A DNA stretch of 64,000 bases from Prochlorococcus sp. AG-388-D03 (GCA_003279875.1 QCGN01000003.1:1-64000); one strand, 5' to 3'; shown: positions 8,283-17,626, numbered from the stretch's first letter. Notes: generated by a model from the sequence alone, not told the origin. A program made the numbers and translations.

Positions 8283-10019
8283 TTAATTTTTTTTTGAATT
8301 TAAAAATAATTCTTTACTTTTTAGAAAGTTTTCCTTATTAGCCAGTGTTGAGTAATCAAGCTTTTCATTAAAGTAGTTATTTTCAGCAAGATCTCTCATG
8401 ATTCTTCTCATTATCTTCCCGCTTTGTGTTTTTGGCAGTTCATTAAAAAATTCAATTCTAGATGGTAAATGATACTTAGATAATTTATTTTCGATTGTTT
8501 GTTTGATTTTTATTATAATCGGGTTCACTTCGCAAATTATTTTTGAAGGGGTTAGGTATAAAACAATTTTTTCTCCTGTTAATGAGTCTGAGGCTGAAAC
8601 AGCACAAGCTTCTTTAATTAAATCTAGATTAAGACAAATACTTTCAATCTCAGAAGTTGAGATTCTGTGACCAGATACATTGATAACATCATCACTCCTT
8701 CCTCCAATATATAAATAACCATCATCATCCAAATACCCTACATCATGTAATCTAAAGTAACCAGAATCAGTAAAGTATTTAGATCTCTTGTCGGAGACAA
8801 CCATATTAAAAATACCTGACCAATAATTCTTGACAAGTAGTTCATTAGGTTGAATATTTTCTTTTGCAAGTTGCTCAGGATTAATTAAATCTTTTGCTTG
8901 AAATAAACCAAGTTCCTTTAATGGTTTACCTACACATGAATAATCTTTGGGAGCTAAATCTTCATCCCTAGGGGCTACGAGTATACCCCCAGTTTCTGTT
9001 TGAAAATAAGTATTAACAATTGATTTTCTTGATGGCTCAAAGAAGTCAATCGCCCACTTCCCTACATGATGTGCAAGAGGTTCTCCACATGAGCCTATTC
9101 TCTCTATCTTAAAATCTTTACTTGAGTAATTAGAAAGCTTTTCATGATCCTTTGTCATACTCTTTAATAGTCTTAAAAGAGTTACTGATGTATAAAAACA
9201 TTCTGGTCTAATTTGATTTAAATATTTTCCAAGAATCCTTGGTATTGATATCAAAGTAGGTATTTCATTAATAATCGAAATTCCTCCTGAAAGAAGAGGT
9301 CCATAAAATGCATATGTATGGCCGTTAATCCATCCTGCATCAACCGCTGTGAAAATTTTTGAATATCTTTTTACACCAAAAAAATATTTAGTTGTGATTT
9401 TTGCATATTTAAGATATTCCCTTACACCATGAATAATAGCTTTTGGCTTTCCTGTTGAACCTGAAGTAAAAAGAGTAAAAAGATTATAATTATTTTTATA
9501 ATTAATGACTTTATCTTTTTGAGGAGGTAAATTATCTATCTTCTCAATATCTATAACAAGAATTGATGTTTTCACTACTTTATTTTTTGCTAATGCTGAT
9601 TCAATCTTTTTTTGAAGATCTTTCTTGCAAACAATAATATCAGGCTTAAAAATATCTAATCTTTGATAAATAGCTTCTGGAGATAAGTCCTCAAAGCATA
9701 TACAGTGATGCGCTCCAAGATAAAGACTTGCGAGCATTAATATAACTGACTCTTCAGATGCACTGATTATCCCCATAATTTTTATTTGGTCGTCAGAATT
9801 TTTATTTTGTATATTTTTTTTTATTTCTGAAGCAAAATTTCTAGATAAATGAATACATTTTTTTTTATTTAATTTTTTAATTTCTCCACTTTTTTTTATA
9901 ATTTCGAAAATTGTATCAGACTCTTTAAATTTTCTTAAAAGATTAAAATAGACATTTTCTTCTATATTTTTCTCGTTTTTAATCTTCCAAGATTTGGGCG
10001 GTTCAATTATATATTTCAT
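8283..10019 (-). CDS. AMP-dependent acyl ligase, acetyl-CoA-synthetase-like
   Basis: FTSGSTGKPKAIIHG, DAGWINGHTYAFYGPL, YFQTETGG, DVINVSGHRIST, LPKTQSGKIMRRIMR. Confidence 0.9.
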   Translation of the reverse strand: MKYIIEPPKSWKIKNEKNIEENVYFNLLRKFKESDTIFEIIKKSGEIKKLNKKKCIHLSRNFASEIKKNIQNKNSDDQIKIMGIISASEESVILMLASLYLGAHHCICFEDLSPEAIYQRLDIFKPDIIVCKKDLQKKIESALAKNKVVKTSILVIDIEKIDNLPPQKDKVINYKNNYNLFTLFTSGSTGKPKAIIHGVREYLKYAKITTKYFFGVKRYSKIFTAVDAGWINGHTYAFYGPLLSGGISIINEIPTLISIPRILGKYLNQIRPECFYTSVTLLRLLKSMTKDHEKLSNYSSKDFKIERIGSCGEPLAHHVGKWAIDFFEPSRKSIVNTYFQTETGGILVAPRDEDLAPKDYSCVGKPLKELGLFQAKDLINPEQLAKENIQPNELLVKNYWSGIFNMVVSDKRSKYFTDSGYFRLHDVGYLDDDGYLYIGGRSDDVINVSGHRISTSEIESICLNLDLIKEACAVSASDSLTGEKIVLYLTPSKIICEVNPIIIKIKQTIENKLSKYHLPSRIEFFNELPKTQSGKIMRRIMRDLAENNYFNEKLDYSTLANKENFLKSKELFLNSKKN

Positions 10020-10388
10020 ATTTCAAATTAATTTTATAAACAAATTAATAGTAAATATATAATTATTTTATGTAAAGTCTGAATATTAAATAGTAATTGA
10101 AGTCTTTTAATAATTTATAGAAAAATTTTTTCCAATATTAAAAAATCTCAACCAATCAATAAACAACTCTTACTTATTTCGAGAACATAAAACTGACTCT
10201 ATTCATTCTTATTTAAATTGATTGGATGAAGGCAGATTTTTTTGATATTGGCTTCTTTTATCAATATGCTTCTTTCATTGTTGATGAGTGTGATCATAAA
10301 AAAAGGAGCTAATTGCTTCTTAGTTTAGATTTAGGTTCAATCAATCTCTCTTCGAGCTTTTCAGATTGTTTTATAAAAAATTATCAAT

Positions 10389-10544
10389 TTATCCATAACA
10401 AGAGAAGGCGCCTTTAAGAATATTTTTAAAAATTGGTGATTGACCTAAGGCATATAAGAATAAGGAAGATGTGGCAAGAGTAAGGACCAACTTGGATGCT
10501 CTGTTAACTTTTAGGTTTGAAACTTTGGTAAATGCTGAATTCAT
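10389..10544 (-). CDS. Small protein, 51 aa, one hydrophobic segment
   Basis: MNSAFTKVSNLKVNRASKLVLTLATSSLFLYALGQSPIFKNILKGAFSCYG. Confidence 0.45.
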   Translation of the reverse strand: MNSAFTKVSNLKVNRASKLVLTLATSSLFLYALGQSPIFKNILKGAFSCYG

Positions 10545-10669
10545 TTTTTAAATTTATTTTAGATTTACTTTAGCTCTGTTCACAAAATATTCTGCAATAA
10601 AATTTACCGTAGATAAATTTTATTGCTGCAGCTGTCGCTGTTCTTCAATTTTAAATTTATTGAATCTGG

Positions 10670-10837
10670 TTATAAAAATTTTAAAGGATAGTCAACATTA
10701 GCTGGTTCCAAATGTTTTGTATAACAAGCGGTCGTACAGTCCAAACCTTCGCTGTTGATACTACATGAATTTATGCATTCGAAGAAATTTTCCAAAGCAT
10801 CTGAATTTTTGATGTTTGATAAAATGTCTTTTTTCAT
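10670..10837 (-). CDS. Twin-CX3C microprotein, probable start at MKKDILSN
   Basis: FFECINSCSINSEGLDCTTACYTKHLEP; GGAG upstream of the proposed ATG. Confidence 0.6.
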   Translation of the reverse strand: MKKDILSNIKNSDALENFFECINSCSINSEGLDCTTACYTKHLEPANVDYPLKFL

Positions 10838-11090
10838 AATTAATTCTCCAATCTGCAGAAGATTTAGCAAATTTTTCCTAATAAAGTCAAATTTTTGGTA
10901 AAGTACCTATCTTTTATCTTGTTAACTTTCGTACTTGATATTTATAGTTTCTAAGTGGAGATTAATCTTCATTCCTTTTAAATTAATTATTCACATAGAC
11001 TACCTCTTTTCAAAGATTGAATTGAGTATTTTTGATTATCGCAAATTGATTATAAATTTGAGAGTTTTTAGTTGAGATAAAGCTAATAAA

Positions 11091-11128
11091 AAAGAGATTG
11101 AATCCCACCTTTAGGAAACAATCTCTTT
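11091..11128 (+). ncRNA. Hairpin in repeat copy 2 with loop AATCCCACCTTTAGGAAA; possible small RNA or terminator
   Basis: 10-bp stem AAAGAGATTG / CAATCTCTTT. Confidence 0.4.
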
Positions 11129-11466
11129 CACTTAGTTATGTATAGGAAATAATTAACAACTTATCTAAATCATTTATCCTTGCTGTTAATTTAGTTGGCT
11201 GCTTAAACCAATCTAATAGACTTCTCTGGTGGACTATCGATCATTTCTAATCCCTCCTTTTATTGAATTAAAATTTAGATCGAATTACATTTTTTGTATA
11301 TCCGTAATTATGCTGATTTATTTTAAACTTAGTATTAAAAGAACCTCTTATTTTTGATTTTAAGGTAAATCATAGTTAATGCTTGATATTTTTTTAGGTA
11401 TTCATACGCTTGATTTTTATATATCAAATGTACTATATAATACCCAAATCAAAGGAGGTTAATCAA

Positions 11467-11628
11467 ATGACCAACTTAGGATTAGAGCTACTTATATTGA
11501 CTGTCTTACTTATTTATTTTGGGGTTTTCATGACTCAAAGTATTTATAAACAATATGAAAAAGCCTTTCTACGCAAAACTATTTTTTGCAGCAAATCACC
11601 AATTGACCCCTATTGCATAGCTGAATAA
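11467..11628 (+). CDS. TM microprotein MTNLGLELLILTVLLIYFGVF...
   Basis: Strong SD AAAGGAGGTTAATCAAATG; paralog at 25494-25595. Confidence 0.65.
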   Translation: MTNLGLELLILTVLLIYFGVFMTQSIYKQYEKAFLRKTIFCSKSPIDPYCIAE

Positions 11629-11667
11629 TAGGATTTAAAACATTTCAAAAAACAACGGAGGTTAATC

Positions 11668-11850
11668 ATGTCTTGCGGAAATTCCTATAAAAATAAGATC
11701 CAAAATGCAATCCATTCTTTTTTCGATAAGTTTGCAGCTCATAATTCACACTCAAGGGCATTAACTGATGAGCAAATGGAATGCATGCAATTTGGAATCT
11801 GTTCATTTGCACCAAAAGCATTAGAAGAAATTCCTTATTTTCATTACTAA
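11668..11850 (+). CDS. Small hypothetical protein MSCGNSYKNKIQNAIHSFF...
   Basis: SD GGAGGTTAATCATG; coherent amphipathic composition. Confidence 0.6.
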   Translation: MSCGNSYKNKIQNAIHSFFDKFAAHNSHSRALTDEQMECMQFGICSFAPKALEEIPYFHY

Positions 11851-11863
11851 TTAGGAGGAAAAA

Positions 11864-12004
11864 ATGAAAATTCAAAAACCACTTACTTTGCCCCAAATTT
11901 ACTTTAATGACTTTCACAACTACTTTAATAATTCTGATGAAAAATTAGTTTCATATACTTATATGCCTGAATACCTTAAGAAAACTAATTCAAAAAAAAC
12001 TTAA
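11864..12004 (+). CDS. Small protein MKIQKPLTLPQIYFNDFHNYFNNSDEKLVSYTYMPEYLKKTNSKKT
   Basis: SD AGGAGGAAAAAATG; decayed copy at about 712-840. Confidence 0.55.
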   Translation: MKIQKPLTLPQIYFNDFHNYFNNSDEKLVSYTYMPEYLKKTNSKKT

Positions 12005-12197
12005 AAAAATCCTTAAACATTTTTAACTTTTTATGACTACATGAATCAAACCTAAAAAAACGATGCAAGGAGTAAATATTTTATTTATTTTGTATTTATT
12101 TTTTAGTAATTCTTAGATAAACATATAAACCAATACCAAAAATAAAAACATCTAGATAGATATGCCAAGGAGGAAATATTTGATGCAGTAATTCCAT

Positions 12198-12329
12198 TTA
12201 ATTTTCTTTTCCCCAAACCCTAGCAAGCTTTCTTAATAAAGTTTTTACTTCCATATCTGAAGCTCCAGATTCGTCTTGGGATTTATTACAAATTTCTTTA
12301 ATTTTCTCATATGCCTGCTCTATTAATAT
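12198..12329 (-). CDS. Possible small protein without canonical start (ILIEQAYEKIKEICNKSQDESGASDMEVKTLLRKLARVWGKEN)
   Basis: Open frame behind a conserved GGAGGTTAATCAT leader; start codon unclear, possibly decayed. Confidence 0.35.
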   Translation of the reverse strand: MLIEQAYEKIKEICNKSQDESGASDMEVKTLLRKLARVWGKEN

Positions 12330-12894
12330 CGTTTTATGATTAACCTCCTTGTTGTATTTACGACTACTAGATAAAAATCTTTTACAGATCTCGATGAGAA
12401 TATAATAAATTTTGGATTAGAGTTTTAATGGTTATTACGTTCACCTCATTAATTTATAAGTACTTGGGAAAATTTTAAAAATATATTTGACTTCAAAGGA
12501 TAAATACTAATTCATCCTATTGGCTTAATGAAAATAATAACGTGTTAATCTCTTTATCGGCTTTATAGCAATCTAGAATTTTATATCTTAATAATTCAAC
12601 ACCGCAACAACTATTAGATCTCGTGAATAAAGAAGAAAGAAGGCAAAGATTTTAATCTATGACTAGCCGGCAAAGGCGAGTATTGATTCTGAAGAAGATG
12701 GAAGCTAAAGGAAAAGAAGTTGGAAATGGAGTTCAAGGTAAAAAATATGAGAATGGCAGGTTTATGAGTTTATACATATTGCTAATTGCTTTCCAGGGTT
12801 AAGAGGCAAAGATAAAAAATAAAACTAAATAATTTAATACTTGACGTTACATTCTATGTGAACCTATAGTAATAGTACACTTGTATTATCTAAA

Positions 12895-13188
12895 ATGACC
12901 CTAGGAGGAGCTAATGTTTGGACTAATTTTTCTTATGGTTATCGTAATGAGTCCCCAAGTGGTTGGTTACTTAAGCCCGACCGTAGCAGACTAATTTTAT
13001 TTACAAAAAATAAGAAATCTGCAAGAAATAATATCAGGATTTTTGCTCACACATATTATACGAATGATATGTGTGAGCCAACGTCAATCAAATCATCAAG
13101 TCAAATGTATTTGGACGATGCCTGGGATAAATGGCATGACCTTCAATTAGAAGGTTGGACTTTCGAAGAGCTTGAATTACCTGAATAA
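12895..13188 (+). CDS. DUF1651-like protein
   Basis: SPSGWLLKPDRSRLILFTKNK...DAWDKWHDLQLEGW. Confidence 0.6.
   Translation: MTLGGANVWTNFSYGYRNESPSGWLLKPDRSRLILFTKNKKSARNNIRIFAHTYYTNDMCEPTSIKSSSQMYLDDAWDKWHDLQLEGWTFEELELPE
13045..13078 (+). repeat. Perfect 12-bp inverted repeat inside the DUF1651-like ORF
   Basis: GCTCACACATAT TATACGAATG ATATGTGTGAGC. Confidence 0.9.
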
Positions 13189-13914
13189 CTTAAAAATAAT
13201 TAAAAAGAAACTATTTACAAAAGATTGAAGAGTATCTGTTCAAGAACAATCAAAAATACAAGCAGAATTTTTTTATGGTTTAGTAATTAAGGGAGATGAA
13301 TAATGGAAGATCCTCAGATATGAGATTATTTCGAGTTAGATTAAGAACTGAAAACAAATAGTATAAAAGTTTGTCTCTAATTCAGTCACTTCAGGTACAG
13401 AATGAAAGATTCTTTTTTTAATTATTAAGACTTTTTTAATTTCACAAAAGATTCATTCATAGTGATTACTACTTAAATAAAGGATGTAGATTTTGGAAAA
13501 AAAGATATGAGGATATTTGTACCTGAAGCTTCCTGAAATTATTAAAGATTAAACTTCCCAATCAATGTCAAAGTAATCAAAAAACTTTTACTCCTCTTGT
13601 AAACAACCTCTCCTTTATATATCTTAAAGTTCTTAGTTATGGCATTTTTCTTTAACCAACTTTTCTACTCTTTTCTGTTTCTTATTCATTTTTTAGTCAT
13701 CTTAAAAGTTAAATAGGTATTGCTATCAAGTAATAATTTTCTATTTGCAGACTAAGCAATTGCTACCGCATGCTTATTTATCAATTAACCTAAAATATAG
13801 TTTTGTTTTTTAGAGATTATAAATAAAAGTAATAGAACTAAATTGATAGTCATAAAAAAGGTCTAATCCAGTTCCTTTTAGATCAATTGTTTAACAAGAT
13901 CTATTCTAAAAATA

Positions 13915-14094
13915 TTAAGCAGCTATATCTTCTTCATTTTCAATTTCTTTATTTTTAATTATTCCGTTTTCGATCAAACCATCAACTATTTTTTTAGAAA
14001 GAAATTCAAGATCATCAGAACCTGATGGATCGAAAAGATCAGCTAATATAGTTGCCACCAAGAAGTCATCCAAATCAGAAGCCTTTTTACTCAT
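13915..14094 (-). CDS. Acidic small protein, 59 aa
   Basis: MSKKASDLDDFLVATILADLFDPSGSDDLEFLSKKIVDGLIENGIIKNKEIENEEDIAA. Confidence 0.55.
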   Translation of the reverse strand: MSKKASDLDDFLVATILADLFDPSGSDDLEFLSKKIVDGLIENGIIKNKEIENEEDIAA

Positions 14095-14622
14095 TATTTT
14101 AAAATATACATATCATTTATAACTTGATCTTGGAAAAATAAAAAGATCTAAAATTTTAGAAACTATAGAGTTGAGAGTAAACATTAATAAGCTTTTCATA
14201 TTATCACCAAGTTCGATTGTATAAATGGTATCTAAATACTTATTTTTTATCCTTTTACTTTGCCTAAGGCAATTCTATTTCTGTGCTTAATTTTTATAAA
14301 TCAGAAGAGTTCATTAAAAAAATGTGATTTATTTTAATTCATATTTACAAATTCATGATAAGTGACAAAAACTATTTATGCATTTCTTCAATAAATAAAC
14401 AATTAACATAATTCTTAAATCCTTAAAAGATAAAAAAAAAGGTATGAATGATTAATTTTTTTCATAAAAAAGTTCAAGCAAAGAAAAAAATATAGACAAA
14501 TTTTTAAGTATTTTATGGAGAAAAGAAGTTTTTGATTTCAAATATACGTTAAAAATTTAGATTACTTACTTTACACTCCTTACAAAATTGCTACGTTTCA
14601 TATATTAAGCTTAATTTTGACA

Positions 14623-14769
14623 ATGTTTTTGAATTATCTTCCTAGCGAAATTATAGAAGTAATTGAACTAACTATTATATTTTCAGGTTTAGTTGGAACT
14701 ATTTTATTTTTATTATTTACAGCAGATAATCCAAATACAAAGAATCTGTATATGAAAAAGGCGAGATAA
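14623..14769 (+). CDS. TM microprotein, 48 aa
   Basis: MFLNYLPSEIIEVIELTIIFSGLVGTILFLLFTADNPNTKNLYMKKAR. Confidence 0.5.
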   Translation: MFLNYLPSEIIEVIELTIIFSGLVGTILFLLFTADNPNTKNLYMKKAR

Positions 14770-15173
14770 TAAAATCTTATTACTGATTTATTTTGAAAAT
14801 TAAGTTAAGCAAATCCACTAATTAACAAAAGACTTACAACTACTTATATAAATTGATTGAAATACATATTTGTCAGAAAATAAATAACTCTAGAAATAAA
14901 TAGACCTTACCTTAGGAATAATAGAAGGTAGATCTAATTTTGTTTTATCTGTATTTATTTGTAAGAAGTTATAAGTAAATCTATTAGAAGATATAAGTAA
15001 ATTTCCTTAGGTATTAATAATTCATTTACTTTAATAATTTCAAAATCAGAATAGAAAACACAACCTTCTGGGTTGTCAAATTTTTTACAATTGTATCAAT
15101 GTAAGAAAAAGGGTAATCAAATTTTAGAAAGAACTAATTGCTGCACATTTGAGGTCGAAAGTTAATACTATAT

Positions 15174-15446
15174 CTATGAGTAGACTTTACCCACTATAGG
15201 ACCAGCTTCTTCATCGGTAAATACTGGTGTGGTTTCCCATTTTAGATATTCACCCCACTCAGCCGCATGTTGATAAATTGCTTTTGGATCATCAGTCTTT
15301 AATACAATCCAACCCTCTAAAGATCCTGGTGCATGATACCTTCCAATCATTTCAACTCCTGGATAATCTCCTCCTCCAGCTAGAAATTTTTCCGCACCTT
15401 TTTGATGATATCCAGTCTTAAATGACCAATGTTGAACGTAAAGCAT
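15174..15446 (-). CDS. DUF3303-like protein
   Basis: MLYVQHWSFKTGYHQKGAEKFL...GWIVLKTDDPKAIYQHAAEWGEYLKWETTPVFTDEEA. Confidence 0.7.
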   Translation of the reverse strand: MLYVQHWSFKTGYHQKGAEKFLAGGGDYPGVEMIGRYHAPGSLEGWIVLKTDDPKAIYQHAAEWGEYLKWETTPVFTDEEAGPIVGKVYS

Positions 15447-15702
15447 TTTTTATTTTTGTTTTGGCTATTAATTAATAGCAATAAAAATGATTCTTGAAAA
15501 CATAGTTTGAGGAAAATCCTCTTCACTTTATTTAGACTTTAAAATTAATATTGTCATAAAAGCCAGTGGTTAGTTATGCAGGCTGCTTTTTTTAGTGAAT
15601 AAGCTAGAAAAAATATTCTTAACAATAATAAAGAGTGAATTTTGCTTTTATTTAGTTGTTATGATCTAGATTTGTTCATCAAACTAAGTAATTTTTAAGT
15701 AA

Positions 15703-15939
15703 TTAACTTAATGTATCTTCTTGTGCCCATGCTTTATGTTTTTCATCTAAATCCGTAACTGAGTTTCTTTGGAAGGTTAACTTCAACTGATTTTGAGCCA
15801 GCTGATCTTTAGCAACAGTCATATCATTCGAATAAAAATTCAATGAAGTTACTTTTTTCACTTTTTTATTTTCCAAAAAAATTCTCCATGTATTAATTTC
15901 ATAATATTTATAAAATACTTTTAGAAGAAATCGCCGCAA
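15703..15939 (-). CDS. Small protein of the DLDEKHKxW family
   Basis: LNFYSNDMTVAKDQL...VTDLDEKHKAWAQE; paralog at 29604-29765. Confidence 0.5.
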   Translation of the reverse strand: MRRFLLKVFYKYYEINTWRIFLENKKVKKVTSLNFYSNDMTVAKDQLAQNQLKLTFQRNSVTDLDEKHKAWAQEDTLS

Positions 15940-16147
15940 TTTAAGGTTTTATTTTGCTTTGCTTTACAGATTTAAAAACACTTACTTTAAAAGAAGGCTT
16001 TAATTTTCAAGATTCTATTAGATAATAATCTTAAATATTATTTTTTAATGTCTTATTTTTAAAGTATCATTCTATTACTAATCATGAAACTTTAAATGAA
16101 AACTATTATTTCTAATTTAGGATAAATGATCCAGAGATGGATCTATA

Positions 16148-16167
16148 CATAAGAATCTAATCTTATG
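16148..16167. promoter_or_regulatory. Palindrome upstream of MarR-like gene, candidate operator
   Basis: CATAAGA-ATCTAA-TCTTATG, 40 bp before ATG 16207. Confidence 0.4.
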
Positions 16168-16206
16168 GGATAGTATCATAGTCATAGAAAGAGGAATTTA
16201 TTAGAC

Positions 16207-16611
16207 ATGACACAAGCTAAACTAGAAGAATTACTTAAGATAGATAACGAATCATATAACCTTTTACGAGTCCTACATATGTTCATGAAGTTGGATAACT
16301 CTCAAGAAGTTCCATTGCAGTCAATGGCAGTATTTTGGTATGTAGCTACCTATCAAAATTGTAGCAAAAAGGATATTGAAGATCACTTCAATATGAGCAA
16401 AGCTAGCGCTTCGAGGATGACGGATTATATCAGTAGGTATCATAGGCTAGGAAAGGCAGGGTTAGGGTTGATTTCTAAAGAGCAAGATCCAAACGATAAA
16501 AGAAGAACTCTTTTGAAACTTACTAGGAAAGGTAAGGATTTAATTGAAAAGTCTTTTAGTACTCTTTATGAGGATGTAAAAGATTTCCATGAAATTGATT
16601 TTCAAGAATGA
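16207..16611 (+). CDS. MarR-like winged-helix transcriptional regulator
   Basis: CSKKDIEDHFNMSKASASRMTDYISRY...KEQDPNDKRRTLLKLTRKGKDLI. Confidence 0.75.
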   Translation: MTQAKLEELLKIDNESYNLLRVLHMFMKLDNSQEVPLQSMAVFWYVATYQNCSKKDIEDHFNMSKASASRMTDYISRYHRLGKAGLGLISKEQDPNDKRRTLLKLTRKGKDLIEKSFSTLYEDVKDFHEIDFQE

Positions 16612-16813
16612 ATTCTTGCAATTCAATTAAATTCGTTAGCTCTAAGTAAATATAAAAAAAATAAGCTTAGTACCAATAAAAAAATGACACGTTATTTTAA
16701 ATATTTTAACTCAGTATTATTTACCGATTGTCTAACAAGTTAAAAGGGAATTGATTTAGGTTTTTATTATTTTAATTATTTCATAATATAAATTAGAAGG
16801 GCTTTAATTAAAA

Positions 16814-17290
16814 ATGTTTAAAAATTTACTTTTAACTTCTTTTTTCCTTTTAAATTTAATTGGTATTTTCTATCCTTCAGAAAAAGAAAATACAAAACTA
16901 TTTGATTACTGTAACACTTTAGAAATAATACTTTCTAGGAATTTACTAAACAAAAGGAAAAATCCATCTCAAAACGTTATGTTGATTTCCAAAGATCTTT
17001 TAAAATTTGGGGTCAGTAAAACTAGAGGTGTTTTAATAAATAAGATTATTGATAAATATAAAGCTTCCAAGAATTCTCAAATAATAAAAATTGTCCCAAA
17101 TAGAGTTTATTGTTATGCGGGATATTGGATTGAGAATATAAAGCCTGGGACATTTGAATCATTTTTTTATTCAAAAAGTAATAAAGAAATTAATAAATTT
17201 AAAGATTTGAAAAATGAAGTAGATGGAATTTTAAATGATATCAATGGTGAATATAAATTCATAAAAAAAGAATTTAATAGTCTTTTTTAA
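16814..17290 (+). CDS. Hypothetical protein with signal-like N-terminus
   Basis: ORF; hydrophobic N-terminus. Confidence 0.55.
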   Translation: MFKNLLLTSFFLLNLIGIFYPSEKENTKLFDYCNTLEIILSRNLLNKRKNPSQNVMLISKDLLKFGVSKTRGVLINKIIDKYKASKNSQIIKIVPNRVYCYAGYWIENIKPGTFESFFYSKSNKEINKFKDLKNEVDGILNDINGEYKFIKKEFNSLF

Positions 17291-17626
17291 TATTTTTTAG
17301 TTACTGATTTAATATTTAAATCAGGTTAATTATTAATTAATAAACTCTTTTAACCCAGAGGAATAAGATCATTTATTAATACTTAAATAATTCATAAGAA
17401 TATAGATTCAAATATTACTAAGCAAAAAATAACCACCTAAAAGAATATTTCCTTAAATTTTGAGAACAGATATGAAAACATAATACTTAATATATTTGAT
17501 TGATCTTAGTTTTAGAATTACAACTTGAAGTAAAACTGAATTAAAAAGTTAATAGATTTTTATGAAAATTTTAAAATGTATTTATAAATTTACATTATAT
17601 TTTGATTTTATATAGAGAGAAGAAAT

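Larger units (their letters stand above)
10955..12004 (+). repeat. Direct repeat copy 2, longer copy
   Basis: See copy 1; includes hairpin, minus-strand microORF and three small + strand ORFs. Confidence 0.85.

Noticed and set aside
8283-10019. Calling this gene acs or the cassette a true dltABCD operon
   Set aside because: Adjacent ACP, MBOAT and SGNH genes argue against housekeeping acetyl-CoA synthetase. The ligase is not clearly D-Ala specific and gene orientation differs from dlt, so only 'Dlt-like' is supported.
11666-11917. 83-aa minus-strand ORF
   Set aside because: Fully antisense to SD-led small ORFs at 11668-11850 and 11864-12004.
13857-13895. Third copy of the CCTTTAGGAAA-type hairpin (AAAAAAGGTCTAATCCAGTTCCTTTTAGATC)
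   Set aside because: The stem does not pair and the loop core is absent; only superficial similarity.
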